DNA of 64,000 bases from Dermanyssus gallinae (GCA_003439945.1 QVRM01006018.1:310001-374000); one strand, 5' to 3'. Counted from the first letter of the stretch, positions 20,558 through 30,791 are shown. Numbers and translations are program-made. The notes: generated by a model from the letters alone, not told the origin.

Positions 20558-22890
20558 ATATTACAATTGTGATTTATTTCACTCTATGGCGCCCAAAATA
20601 GATGCGTTCCCTCTGCAAACGACAAAAGACAACGCTTGCCTCAATAATTGACCCTCTCTTTGGTCGCTTGGGACCTCCTTTATTCGCTTACTCAAATCTT
20701 TGAGAAATGCTTCGGTTCCCTTGCTGTTTGGTCCTAGCGTCTCCATGGCAGTAGGCACAAAAGTATATATTTTTTTCAGTCCAGCGTATTTAACGCGTTT
20801 TCTGGCGTCCGCGTGCTTTGCCACCCACCCTAGCTCAACTGTGATGTAAATAGGAAGCCGCGGTAGTGCACGAAACCGTTGCATCCCAAGCAAGAGACCA
20901 TAATGCAATAATCACCCCATCAGGTCTTTCTTTGCCAGCGGACACTAAACCTCTCGGTTCAACTGTAGATGGTATACCGGCTTTTTTTCTAGACTTATAA
21001 TCACACTGTTTAGTTCAGCATGTCTGGATGATCTACCGGCGCTCTTCGGGCAACTCAGTGGGTGTGCCACTGGAATCTACCATCTCTCCACACAGTTTGC
21101 ACTGAAACGGCTCGCAGACAGGAGCGCCGTTTCTAAGTGCTGACATCGTGCGGAAATGGTTGGGATCAAGCATGGTGCCGAGCTGAGGCGAGGGTAAAGC
21201 TTTAAGCAAACCCCCACTGAAGTTATCTTGTGCCGCTAAGAATACGGCGCGGTCTCTCCGGGAAATAAGCCCTTCTAAGATCTCCCTGCTTGTAAGCTTA
21301 TCGAGGTTATATTGGCTGGGATATTCTTCTAAAGGGCCCGGGTCCAGCATGGTTCTAATAGTGTCCCGCGCTTTACTGGTTTCATGTTTTACTTGTGGTC
21401 GAACTGCCTCCTCCACAAACGAGGCTGCGACCGGACCAAATTGGATTAGTGAAGCAGCGTAGCAGACAGGTGCTAGGTCAATAGCACTTCTTATTCCCAG
21501 ACCGTCTTCACGTATTGAAAGACTTGCTCCCTGCTAGGTGTTGTCTACCAAATTGACGTTTAGGACTTCACTAAGTATATCTCTGCTGACGTCATCATAC
21601 GCGGTTAATTCTTCAGAGCACACTATAGCAGGGCATGTACGCAGTATGTAGTTGAATTTTGAAGACTCCAGGTCATATATCCAAATGCACAGCGCAACCT
21701 GAGGATGCAAGCGTGTCAGTCGTGGACGAATATTTGTAAGGGCTTCTTTCTTCCTAGAGAGTGCATGCGAAATTCTATCTTGCTTTACGGGGGCCGCCAA
21801 AACGTTTAAGTTGTTTACCTCTACACGCGTGATGCCAGGAAGTATTTCTGTGATCTCCTGGATTGCTTCCTCTCTCTCCTGAAGCGAGCCCCCGACAGCG
21901 GTAATCTCACATATTGAAGCATTCAGTGCCAGTTTACGGTCTTCTTCAAACTGCAGCACTCTTCTCAAATCTGTCGCGATGATACTCGCGGGGCCGGCAA
22001 GCGTGGCGTCATCTAGATACCACACATTGAAAGGGCTCTGTAGTTGCGATACTAGATCTGATATACCGAGACTAAATAGAGCATAATCTAGCGGGTCACC
22101 CTGTTATATGCCTGCTTCCGAACACAATGTTGAAGTTGTGCCCTAGGTTAAGAGTGAAGGATCTCTGTAACTTTGCCAGACCATAGGCAAAAGCTCTGAA
22201 CTTTTCTTCATCACTGCATCCAGTCTTCTTGTCCCTTCTTAGCATATTAAATGCATCGCAGAACTCCAGTTTAACCAGAACCTTCACTTGGTCCTCAGTC
22301 TCCAAAAGGGCGCGTGTAGCATGTACCAGTGCTTCTGCGCCGCCTCTAACAGCCACTCCAACTTGATGTGGCAGGATCGCTGTCAAAATTGCCTTTTTCT
22401 TTTTCGCCATTGCTATCTTTGCAGCAATCCTATGCAAAGTCAATTCACAAGCTATGGGCCTTATCGAGTTGTCTCCTTTCTTAAGAGCTGTAAGATTTGC
22501 ACCATAAAATACTGGTAGACAAAACTTAAGTATTGCGCCGTTTAACACTCTGTCAAGGAATATGCTTAGATCATTTAACAGGCATTCTGACAAAGGAACA
22601 GTTTGATCCAAAATATCGCGCAGATGACGTGATCGCAATTTATCCAGGGCGGCTCCGCTTGCAACAGAGAATGAGCGAATTGTCTCTAAGATCGCCGAAT
22701 TTTCGACGCTCTCGCAGAATCCAACTGTAGGTTGCTCGAAGGTTTCTAAGCACCCCTGACAGGGCGTGGCGGGTGTTTGTTTCTTAATTCGCGCTCTGTG
22801 CGAGAATTGCGTGGTGCAAATGTGTCTGATGACAGCAGGACTCTAGCGGCAGAGCGTACATTGCCCTTTAAGGAGTCCCGGGATTACATC
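20558..22890 (-). mobile_element. REL-type retroelement E3 (copy 2), broken
   Basis: Minus-strand pieces in protein order: a zinc-like start (QCTLC...HICTTQF) near 22860-22800, then FEQPTVGFCESVENSAILE and SVASGAALDKLRSRHLRDIL (about 22740-22600), which is the pre-RT region. RT fingers and palm span 22638-22096 (GANLTALKKGDNSIRPIACE, HQVGVAVRGGAEALVHATR). The WYLDDATLAG active site and the next segment lie at 22025-21534. The C-terminal part with CKLCGEMVDSSG is at 21416-21033 and the nuclease-like block at 20908-20579. Several frame breaks. It is the best copy for reading the N-terminal region. Confidence 0.75.
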
Positions 22891-23590
22891 TAGGGTACAT
22901 AAGAACATAAATTCATATTTAGACCAGAGAAGATAATTTTCCATATGTCGTCTATATAGGACTTTTGCGCGCTATCAGGTTCGCGTCTTGCTTGAAATGG
23001 AACTTTTCCGGCTTTGCTCGGGAATGTTGCATTTTTATATGGGCCTATTGTGAACAACAAATCTTTGCCAGAGCGTGAAATGACCAAGCACAAAACCCAA
23101 ATGCGCCACCAAAGTGTATCATCTCTTTTTGAATGTAAACGCTTCTAAAAGCAGAAATAGATCCCTCGCAGGTATGATCTCGGGACATCTCGGGATCGAC
23201 TCTCCGATCTAACACACGAGAAGACAGGAAAGTAATGCGCACTTACTACTACCCAGGCCTCACATTTATTTTTTGTATACCAGCATTAACTTAAAAACAC
23301 CAACATTAAAGTCTGCTAATTCTAAGAAATTGATTCGCGTTGAAGTTGCGACGTCGGCTGCTATTATGCTGAGATAGAGCGCAATTTCTGACTTGGCCCC
23401 TAACAGAATAACAGCCTCTATGCGTTAGCAATTTTCTAGTTGGAGAAGTGCGTCACGACTCTTGGCATTATAGCGCAAAACGTAGACTGCCTCATACGTA
23501 GCTCACTTAACTATTTAAGAGTTATTGAGGTAGAGGCTGAAGACAACTGGACCGCGACACAGACGACAAAAGAAATAGTCGAACTCCGCG
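22891..23590. other. Conserved spacer upstream of E3 (copy 2)
   Basis: Matches 2961-3660. A minus-strand frame at 23093-22890 (GKDLLFTIGPYKNATFP, WKIIFSGLNMN) may be the E3 N-terminus but has no motif I recognise. Confidence 0.45.
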
Positions 23591-23600
23591 GCTTAGATTG

Positions 23601-23908
23601 ATATATATATATATATATATATAAAGGGAGGGGATGTAGGGAAGCATGAGATGAACACGTTTATACTTGGGATAAAAAATGCAGAGTTCTAAACTCAAAC
23701 CATGCCATTAAGCACCTGGAAGGGAATACGCTCAGTCGCTGTCCGCTTCTTATCCAATTCAGGTAAGATGGCCCATCTGATAAAGGAGAACCACCTAGAA
23801 AAGGCATGCCTTTTTATCGGCAGAAAATGTATATATATTTATATATGAGTTAACGATTTATTTTCCATATAATACATTATGCGTATGTTACACATATCAC
23901 GAAGGATG

Positions 23909-23968
<60 letters not shown>

Positions 23969-23970
23969 GA
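23601..23970. repeat. AT microsatellites (copy 2)
   Basis: (AT)n at 23601-23622 and about 23910-23967, with one copy of the CGAAGGATGAAT module between them. It is shorter than in copies 1 and 3. Confidence 0.75.
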
Positions 23971-24391
23971 AACTAAGTCTCATGCAATGGTTGGTTTAAA
24001 GAACTATATGTGTACCTAAAGAAGCGATAAAGTAAGTAAAGGCTAACGGCTTCCTATTCACGCCGGGGTTGATTAAAATGTCACTTGCTAACGCGACAAT
24101 TTCAAGGTTAGCCAAAACGATATGGATACATATATCTTACCCTGAAATCTTTGTTCTATATGGCCTTCGCTTGCTATGCAATTTTGGGTTTTCGTGAGCG
24201 ACTCACTGCAAGTTTGTAGAGTATGTAAACTAGAAGTCTAGTATTTTATTAGCGATTTCGCTTTCCTACTCTTGACTTTGATTCCACCCAAATGATGCAC
24301 ATGATCCATATAGTGACATCAATTATTACCTTAATTATTGTCGCGAGTTCTATATCAATTGCTTGTTACTGTCTAGTAATTGTTAACTATA

Positions 24392-24870
24392 TACGAGGGC
24401 GGATCGAAAGCAGATACATATTTATAAAAATAAGACTACTTCATATAAGTGTTTTTGTTTCTTTAGAAACAGCTCCCGCTCGCTGCAATGCAGTTGCGCC
24501 AGCTTTTACCCACTCTTCGAAACATTTTTTATTGCGTCTTTTGTGATTGGTCGCTCCTGCAAATTTCTTTGGTTGCAATGGAGAGTCCAAGAGTTGCTGT
24601 CAGAGTTCAGGCCTTTGGTGTCACACGTTTACGCGCAATCTTCATACAATTTCGAGCTAATATTTTTCATTGACTGTGGAACAAGGTGTCAAAAATCGTA
24701 GACGATGATTTCCTTGTACTCCAAAAAAAAACAGTCAAAAGGACCTTGGTTTTGAATCTGCTCTGTCTAAATTTCTTCGATCGACTTTATCCTTGGACGC
24801 ACCACTGGGAGGATTGGGCCTTAGTCTCGATGTCGTAGCCATATTCCCATGACTCGTCTTCTGTAATCAC
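24392..24870 (-). mobile_element. mariner remnant (copy 2), cut by PHD-LINE
   Basis: Same element as 4661-5610 but only the C-terminal half remains. It ends abruptly at the codons for the DESWEYGYD block, where CTGTAATCACT passes into the PHD-LINE 5' end at 24871. Confidence 0.75.
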
Positions 24871-25189
24871 TGGAATGGAACTTGGAAAAACGCAAGTTTT
24901 AGTTTGGAAAAACCCGTCGTTTCGCGGTGGAACGAACGCTGCCTAGTTTACAGAACACAAATATCAGTGTACAAGTGTTTTTTAGAAGTTTCTGTGGAAA
25001 AAGGACCATTTATAAGTACAGTGAGGTGCATTCGGCTACAACGGTCGATTCAAACGGGGCCACACACCGCCAGGCGGACAAAGAAAAAGAGGATTATCTG
25101 CAAGGCGTGTGGTCGTACAAGTATTACGTAAAGCAACGAAGTAGCAAAGCACTCTACGACTATAGATACCCGCCTCGATCGAGGGTATC

Positions 25190-26398
25190 ATGTCCTCCAC
25201 CGCCAAGACACCGAAAGCCACAAACCAGCCCATTAACGACACCCCGGTGAGTCGAAATAGTACACATAAAATCGTGTGTAAAAAGTGCTCAACTGCGGTT
25301 CGTTCTGCTCCTGTAATCTGCAACAGTTGTGCTTCTGCCTACCACGGCCACTGTGCGAAAGTCAGTGCGGCCGGTATTCGGAAAGCAAAGCTCGACGACG
25401 CGTCATTTTCTTGGCAGTGTAACTCCTGTATTAAAGAGACCACCTTAGTACTGACGACGCCAGCAGAAGCCTTGAAGAACACGAAAATGGCGCCAACTAA
25501 GACGAGTTCGACATCAGTAACAGCAGCAGTTGGTGACAGTTCTCTTGGCGGCGATGTGCCAGTTTGGGGTCAGGAGATACTTCGTGGCTTACAGTCGCTG
25601 ACGGTCAGACTTGGCGATCTTGAGAAGAAAGTTTCTGAATGTGTGGCGGCGTCGAGAGTGATCGTACAGGTACAGGCTGAGGTTGCGACGCTCAAATCCC
25701 GTTTGAACGATGTGGACTCGGCGATGCAATTCTATTCAGAGGAAGTCGCTGAAGCGAAACGTATGGCTGAGGAAGCGAGGGCCATCGCACTCGAGGGCAA
25801 AAGCACCGTGAGGATGGCTAGTTCTGGTGCCGGAGGAAGTAGCTACGTGGAAACGCAGATGCAATTTGCGGATCAATATCACCGCCGTAGCGACCTGATC
25901 ATTACTGGACTTCCGCCACGCGTCGGAGAGAAGGACGAGGAACTCCGTGCGGATCTCGTTGAACTTTTCCACGCCATTGGGGAGGAAACGGAAGTGAAGG
26001 ATATTGACGTGGCTCACCGACTACCAAGGACAACGAGAATAGGCGGCAAGGAGATGCCCGATAACCAACATGTGATCGTGCGTTTTGTCAACCGCTGGAA
26101 GAAGATGGACGTTCAGCGTGCGTTTCGTGCAAAAAAGCCAAAGGCGTCGTTGGTTCGAGCTCATGCCGGCAAGAACATCCCCGTGTACGCCAATGATCAT
26201 CTCACAGCCTCTAACTCGACGCTGTTCTATAAACTGCGTCAAATGAAGCGACAGAAAATGATTGCCGATGTAAGGTCTATAGACTGTCGGCTTCAGGTCA
26301 AGTCTACAGTCAAATCGCCCTGGAGGGTGGTGACGCTGGAGACGGAGCTGAAGACATTAGTTGGACCGGCCGAACCACAAATAACAACATATGAATAG
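25190..26398 (+). CDS. PHD-LINE ORF1: PHD finger, coiled coil, RNA-binding domain
   Basis: An intact 402-codon frame starting at ATG in TATCATGTCC. Residues 30-80 form a PHD-type zinc finger: Cys30, Cys33, Cys44, Cys47, His52, Cys55, Cys77 and Cys80, with Trp75 two residues before the last pair. Residues about 125-205 are a coiled coil (LQSLTVRLGDLEKKVSE, VATLKSRLNDVDSAM). From about 230, RRSDLIITGLPPRVGEKDEE and HVIVRFVNRWKKMD match the Transposase_22 (L1 ORF1p) RNA-recognition fold. WRVVTLETELKTLV closes the C-terminal domain. It would coat element RNA; the PHD finger could bind histone tails or nucleic acid. Its last 8 bases overlap the start of ORF2. Confidence 0.85.
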   Translation: MSSTAKTPKATNQPINDTPVSRNSTHKIVCKKCSTAVRSAPVICNSCASAYHGHCAKVSAAGIRKAKLDDASFSWQCNSCIKETTLVLTTPAEALKNTKMAPTKTSSTSVTAAVGDSSLGGDVPVWGQEILRGLQSLTVRLGDLEKKVSECVAASRVIVQVQAEVATLKSRLNDVDSAMQFYSEEVAEAKRMAEEARAIALEGKSTVRMASSGAGGSSYVETQMQFADQYHRRSDLIITGLPPRVGEKDEELRADLVELFHAIGEETEVKDIDVAHRLPRTTRIGGKEMPDNQHVIVRFVNRWKKMDVQRAFRAKKPKASLVRAHAGKNIPVYANDHLTASNSTLFYKLRQMKRQKMIADVRSIDCRLQVKSTVKSPWRVVTLETELKTLVGPAEPQITTYE

Positions 26399-26728
26399 GA
26401 CTCTAGATATAACTTCTTTTACATGTGATATTTCATCGTTTCTGGCAATACACTGTAATGTGAACGGGCTAAAGTCGCACTGGCATGACCTCGAAACGTT
26501 CCTCGCGAGCCTGCCGTGCGAACCCTCTGTGATAGCCATATCAGAAACAAGGCTCCAGGAAGCCGAAACTTGTTCATTTAAATTGCGCAATTATAATAGT
26601 TATTACAGCTGTAGATCAGGCTCTCGCGGAGGTGGGGTAGCTTTGTATATACGGTGTGACTATGACGTTAAAGTACGGGAGGAGCTGACTTTTGTAACTT
26701 CAACTACCTTTTTCCTAGTTTCCGAAAC
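26391..26728 (+). pseudogene. PHD-LINE ORF2, N-terminal endonuclease fragment
   Basis: ATG at 26391 overlaps the end of ORF1 by 8 bases. The frame reads FLAIHCNVNGLKSHWHDLE (endonuclease motif I with its Asn), SVIAISETRLQEAE (catalytic Glu) and SRGGGVALYIRCDY, all typical of APE-type endonucleases. At about codon 113 it runs into FAR intron DNA and ends in unrelated sequence. The RT domain is missing. Confidence 0.8.
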
Positions 26729-26858
26729 CAAGGTTTTCGAGGGTAACGCGTATTGCATTTGCGCTCGAAAGTTCTTGCCGTGTAGCAGACATCAGTGGAA
26801 CGGCTTACTGATCGTGTTTCTTGGTGTTGTTGTTTTTCTATGACCATTACCACCATAG

Positions 26859-27402
26859 GGGTACCTTTATCGAGGAGGGAATCAAATTTGTACAGCATTC
26901 CCCATTGGCGTCCGTTGTGCGCTATCCCGAACCGGGGTGTACCTCGGTTCGTCTGCTGCACCAGACTCGGCTCTTCTTCAACCACTATCTCGTGGCGCGC
27001 GTTCTCGATATGGGCCTGCGCCTTGTCGGCAAGAAGCCGGCCCTGTTGCCGATCTATCGTCGACTGGCCAACTCGATGGATTTGCTCGAATTTTTCATCA
27101 CCCACGAGTGGCATATCCACAACGACAACACGCGCGCGCTTTTCGACGAGCTCAGCGCCGCCGATCAGGCCGAATTCAACTTTAACGCGGCCTCCATCGA
27201 CTGGCTGGACTACGTGCAAACCTACTGCAATGGTATTCGGCGGTTCATCCTCAAGGAAGACGAGGGCAACCTCGAGCAGAGGAGATGCCGCCTTACCCGC
27301 GTCAAGTACATAGGCTACGCAACCAACGCCTTGGTTGTCCTTACCGCCTGGAAGACGCTGTGTGCGCTGCTGCCCTGTTCGGAGTTAACGGGACTCTGCT
27401 GA
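26859..27402 (+). CDS. FAR last exon, orphan copy 3
   Basis: 544 bases, the same length as exon 7 of the intact gene, open to TGA at 27400-27402. It keeps 130 bases of intron 6 with the CCATAG acceptor. No FAR exons 1-6 precede it; PHD-LINE sequence does. It encodes the same FAR_C domain (ITHEWHIHNDNTRALFDELS, CNGIRRFILKEDEGN) with Leu for Val in NHYLVARV. It could serve as an alternative last exon for the gene 10.5 kb upstream, or be an unexpressed remnant of a third FAR gene. Because the frame is undamaged, the truncation must be recent or the exon is still used. Confidence 0.85.
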
Positions 27403-27413
27403 GTCCCGTTAAC
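27384..27413. other. Perfect 12-bp inverted repeat over the stop codon
   Basis: GTTAACGGGACT, a 6-base loop (CTGCTG) and AGTCCCGTTAAC. The loop and right arm contain the TGA stop. Copies 1 and 2 have only the left arm; their sequence after TGA (ACTGACGCC) does not pair. Confidence 0.9.
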
Positions 27414-27456
27414 GCCCCCACCTGCGCCTGCCCCTAGTCATCATTTTGAATGTATA

Positions 27457-27462
27457 AATAAA
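27457..27462 (+). other. Polyadenylation signal AATAAA, FAR copy 3
   Basis: Same position relative to the stop codon as in the other copies, allowing for the 5-base hairpin insertion. Confidence 0.6.
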
Positions 27463-27569
27463 TACGCATTAATATAATTGTATACATCAGTTGTGTTTCG
27501 TGTGCAGAATAGTAGTAAAGTAAAAACTACCTCAGTCCTACTTTATTAGCGCCTTTCGTAGGAAGCAAC

Positions 27570-27716
27570 TTATTATTATTATTATTATTTATTTTCATTA
27601 ATATGTGTTAGGACAATACAATTGTAAGGTGTGAATGTATATCTTCGTTATTTCATGGTTACCGTCTATCTGTTCTCAGCCCATCGCACCTAATATCGAC
27701 GCGGCATTTCCTCTCT
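27570..27716 (-). mobile_element. E1 retroelement 3' remnant (copy 3)
   Basis: Same remnant as 17094-17225: last codons RGNAASILGAMG, 3' UTR with ACATTC...ACAATTG and a TAA tail. It is cut at AAGAGAGG by the E2 tail. Confidence 0.7.
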
Positions 27717-27726
27717 TATTATTATC

Positions 27727-27802
<76 letters not shown>
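27717..27802. repeat. (ATT)n microsatellite, tail of E2 copy 3
   Basis: More than 25 near-perfect ATT units, the longest ATT array in the duplicated segments. Confidence 0.85.
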
Positions 27803-28119
27803 TACTTAATACAATTGTGAGGTATGAACGTTTAAATCATGTTTATCCTGCTCTGTTTTCTGTCAGTTCATGGCGCCTATAATAGAAGCCACGTTCCCTC
27901 TACACACGGCCAAAGACATCATCTGTCTCAAAAACATGGCCTCGCGTCGATCGCCCGTAACGTCTTTGATTCGTTTTCCGATGTATTGCAGGAGTTTTGC
28001 TGTACCTGGGCTGATGGGGCCGAGTGTCTCTAAGGTAATGAGTGCAAAGTGGTAGCTTCTAGATAGTTCTAGATACTTCCTCCGTTTTTCAGTATCCGCG
28101 CGTTCTGCTACCCATCCCT
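27803..28119 (-). mobile_element. E2 retroelement, 3' fragment (copy 3, least damaged)
   Basis: The minus-strand frame runs from the GGGATGGG junction without a break: GWVAERADTEKRRKYLELSR, then ALITLETLGPISPGTAKLLQ, DRREAMFLRQMMSLAV and CRGNVASIIGAMN, stop. The 3' UTR carries ACGTTCATACCTCACAATTG. Upstream it is cut by the TAA tail of E3. Confidence 0.75.
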
Positions 28120-30270
28120 TATTATTATTATTAAACAATGTTACAATTGTGAGGTCTGAACGTATTATTGCAAATTCTTTGAATAATTATTTCACTCTAT
28201 GGCGCCCAAAATAGATGCGCTCCCTCTGCAAACGACAAAAGACAACGCTTGCCTCAAGAATTGACCCTCTCTTCGGTCGCTTGGGACCTCCTTAATTCGC
28301 TTACTCAAATATTTGAGAAATGCTTCGGTTCCCTTGCTGTTTGGTCCCAGCGTCTCCATGGCAGTAGGCACAAAAGTATATCTTGTTGTCAGTCCAGCGT
28401 ATTTAACGCGTTTTCTGGCGTCCGCGTGCTTTGCCACCCACCCCAGCTCAACTGAGCTGTGGTGTAAATAGGAAGCCGCGGTAGTGCACGAAACCGTTGC
28501 ATCCCAAGCAAGAGACCATAATGCAATAATCACCCCATCAGGCCTTTCTTTGCCAGCGGACACTAAACCTCTCGGTTCAACTGTAGATGGTATACCGGCT
28601 TTTTTTTCGAGACTTATAATCACACTGTTTAGTTCAGCATGTCTGGATGATCTACCGGCGCTCTTCGGGCAACTCAGTGGGTGTAGGCCACTGGAATCTA
28701 CCATCTCTCCACACAGTTTGCACTGAAACGGCTCGCAGACGGGAGCGCCGATTCTAAGTGCTGACATCATGCGGAAATGGTTGGGATCCAGCATGGTGCC
28801 GAGCTGAGGCGAGGGTAAAGCTTTAAGCAAACCCCCACTGAAGTTATCTTGTGCCGCTAAGAATACGGCGCGGTCTTTCCGGGAAACAAGCCCCTCTAAG
28901 ATCTCCCTGCTTTTGAGCTCATCGAGGTTATATTGGCTGGGATATTCTTCTAAAGGGCCCGGGTCCAGCATGTTTCTAATAGTGTCCCGCGCTTTACTGG
29001 TTTCATGTTTTATTTGTGGTCGGACTGCCTCCTCCACTAACGAGGCTGCGACCGGACCAAATTGGATCAGTGAAGCAGAGTAGCAGACAGGTGCTAGGTC
29101 AATAGCACTTCTTATTCCCAGACCGTCTTCACGTATTGAAAGACTTGCTCCCTGCTAGGTGTTGTCTACCAAATTGACGTTTAGGACTTCACTAAGTATA
29201 TCTCTGCTGACGTCATCATACGCGGTTAATTCTTCAGAGCACACTATAGCAGGGCATGTACGCAGTATGTAGTTAAATTTTGAAGACCCCAGGTCATATA
29301 TCCAAATGCACAGCGCAACCTGAGGATGCAAGCGTGTCAGTCGTGGACGAATATTTGTAAGGGCTTCTTTCTTCCTAAAGAGTGCATGCGAAATTCTATC
29401 TTGCTTTACGGGTGCCGCCAAAACGTTTAAGTTGTTTACCTCTACACGCGTGATGCCAGGAAGTATTTCTGCGATCTCCTGGATTGCTTCCTCTCTCTCC
29501 TGAAGCGAGCCCCCGACAGCGGTAATCTCACATTTTGAAGCATTCAGTGCCAGTTTCCGGTCTTCTTCAAACTGCAGCACTCTTCTCAAATCTGTCGCGA
29601 TGATACTCGCGGGGCCGGCAAGCGTGGCGTCATCTAGATACCACACATTGAAAGGGCTCTGTAGTTGCGATACTAATTCTGATATACCGAGACTAAATAG
29701 AGCTAGACCTAGCGGGTCACCCTGTTGAATGCCTGCTTCCGAACACAATGTTGAAGTTGTGCCCTAGGTTAAGAGTGAAGGATCTCTGTAACTTTGCCAG
29801 ACCATAGGCAAAAGCTCTGAACTTTTCTTCATCACTGCATCCAGTCTTCTTGCATCTTGTCCCTTCTTAGCATATTAAATGCACCGCAGAACTCCAGTTT
29901 AACCAGAACCTTTACTTGGTCCTCAGTCTCCAAAAGAGCGCGTGTAGCATGTACCAGTGCTTCTGCGCCGCCTCTAACAGCCACTCCAACTTGATGTGGC
30001 AGGATCGCTGTCAAAATTGCCTTTTTCTTTATCGCCATTGCTATCTTTGCAGCAATCCTACGCAAAGTCAATTCACAAGCTATGGGCCTTATCGAGTTGT
30101 CTTCTTTCTTAAGAGCTGTAAGATTTGCACCATGAAATACTGGTAGACAAAACTTAGGTAATGCGCCGTTTAACACTCTGTCAAGGAATATGCTTAGATC
30201 ATTTAACAGGCATTCTGACGAAGGAACAGTTTGATCCAAAATAATGCGCAGATGACGTGATCGCAATCCA
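28120..30270 (-). mobile_element. REL-type retroelement E3 (copy 3), 3' part, best-preserved C-terminus
   Basis: After a short ATT tail and a 3' UTR (ACGTTCAGACCTCACAATTG), the minus strand holds an unbroken 281-codon frame (29037-28192): zinc-like CKLCGEMVDSSGLHPLSC, RSSRHAELNSVIISLEKKAG, ERPDGVIIALWSLAWDATVS, VPTAMETLGPNSKGTEAFLK, VVCRGSASILGAIE. RPDG and WDAT with the preceding RHAELN fit a restriction-like endonuclease core (inference). The RT active site is WYLDDATLAG in 29748-29155, with GIQQGDPLGLALFSLG just before it. RT fingers are at about 30262-29832. Breaks lie between the three frames. LINE-A interrupts the element at 30271; the rest is at 35818-36360. Confidence 0.8.
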
Positions 30271-30490
30271 GGGCAGTCTCGACCCGACCGCCGTAGCGTA
30301 CGGACGTGTTTTGTGAGTGCTCTGTGATAAAGAGTGATAGTGGGAGCCTGTCGCATCTGCGGCAAACGCAACCACTACTCCCGACACCTCAGGTCAGCAC
30401 CAAGTTCCGGACTACTCATCTACGACAGCAACGACTACGCGGGTGAGAAATTTCCAACTTCATACTGTCTTATACTTAGTGTAACAGACG

Positions 30491-30630
30491 GCAATTCGAA
30501 CGGCACCACGTGCGGCAATTCGAACGCCGTTACGTGCAGACTCGAAGCGCCGCCACGTACAATTTCGAAACACCGCCGCGTGCAGCAACTCGAACGGCGC
30601 CACGTACGCGATAACTCGAGAGCGGAAGCG
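30491..30630 (+). repeat. About six 23-24-bp imperfect repeats in the LINE-A 5' UTR
   Basis: Units start near 30491, 30515, 30539, 30561, 30584 and 30608. Each is like GCAATTCGAACGCCGTTACG with a CACGTG-like core (CCACGTGC, TTACGTGC, CCACGTAC, CGCGTGC). Repeats upstream of ORF1 are common promoter parts of LINEs; a promoter role here is inferred. Confidence 0.65.
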
Positions 30631-30791
30631 CGCCAAAACTTAAACGTAGCGAAACGACTCCAAGTCGACAGATTAGCAAGTGCGGGTAATACACGCACAT
30701 TCGCTGACTGAAGGACGGGAGTAGCTGAGCACAGACTCGGCGACTCAAGACTTAAGCCCGGCAGGTCTCAGTCTTGCCACCCCCCTCCGTG

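Larger units (their letters stand above)
16259..24870. repeat. Segmental duplication, copy 2
   Basis: The part of copy 2 that matches copy 3 starts in FAR intron 6 and runs through exon 7, E1, E2, E3, the AT spacer and half of the mariner. It stops at 24870 where the PHD-LINE begins. Private to copy 2 are an extra E1' element with LINE-C inside it and an E3-like tail (17226-20196). Confidence 0.85.
24871..26728 (+). mobile_element. PHD-LINE, 5' half of a non-LTR retrotransposon
   Basis: The + strand element has a 5' UTR of about 320 bases, an intact ORF1 (25190-26398) and the first 113 codons of ORF2 (from 26391). It is cut at 26728, where FAR intron 6 sequence of copy 3 begins. ORF1 with a PHD-type zinc finger plus an L1-ORF1-like domain and an APE endonuclease at the start of ORF2 fits the CR1/Daphne-like LINEs. 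LINEs normally lose their 5' end on insertion; losing the 3' half needs a later deletion or rearrangement. ORF1 has no stops, so the element is young compared with its neighbours. Confidence 0.8.
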
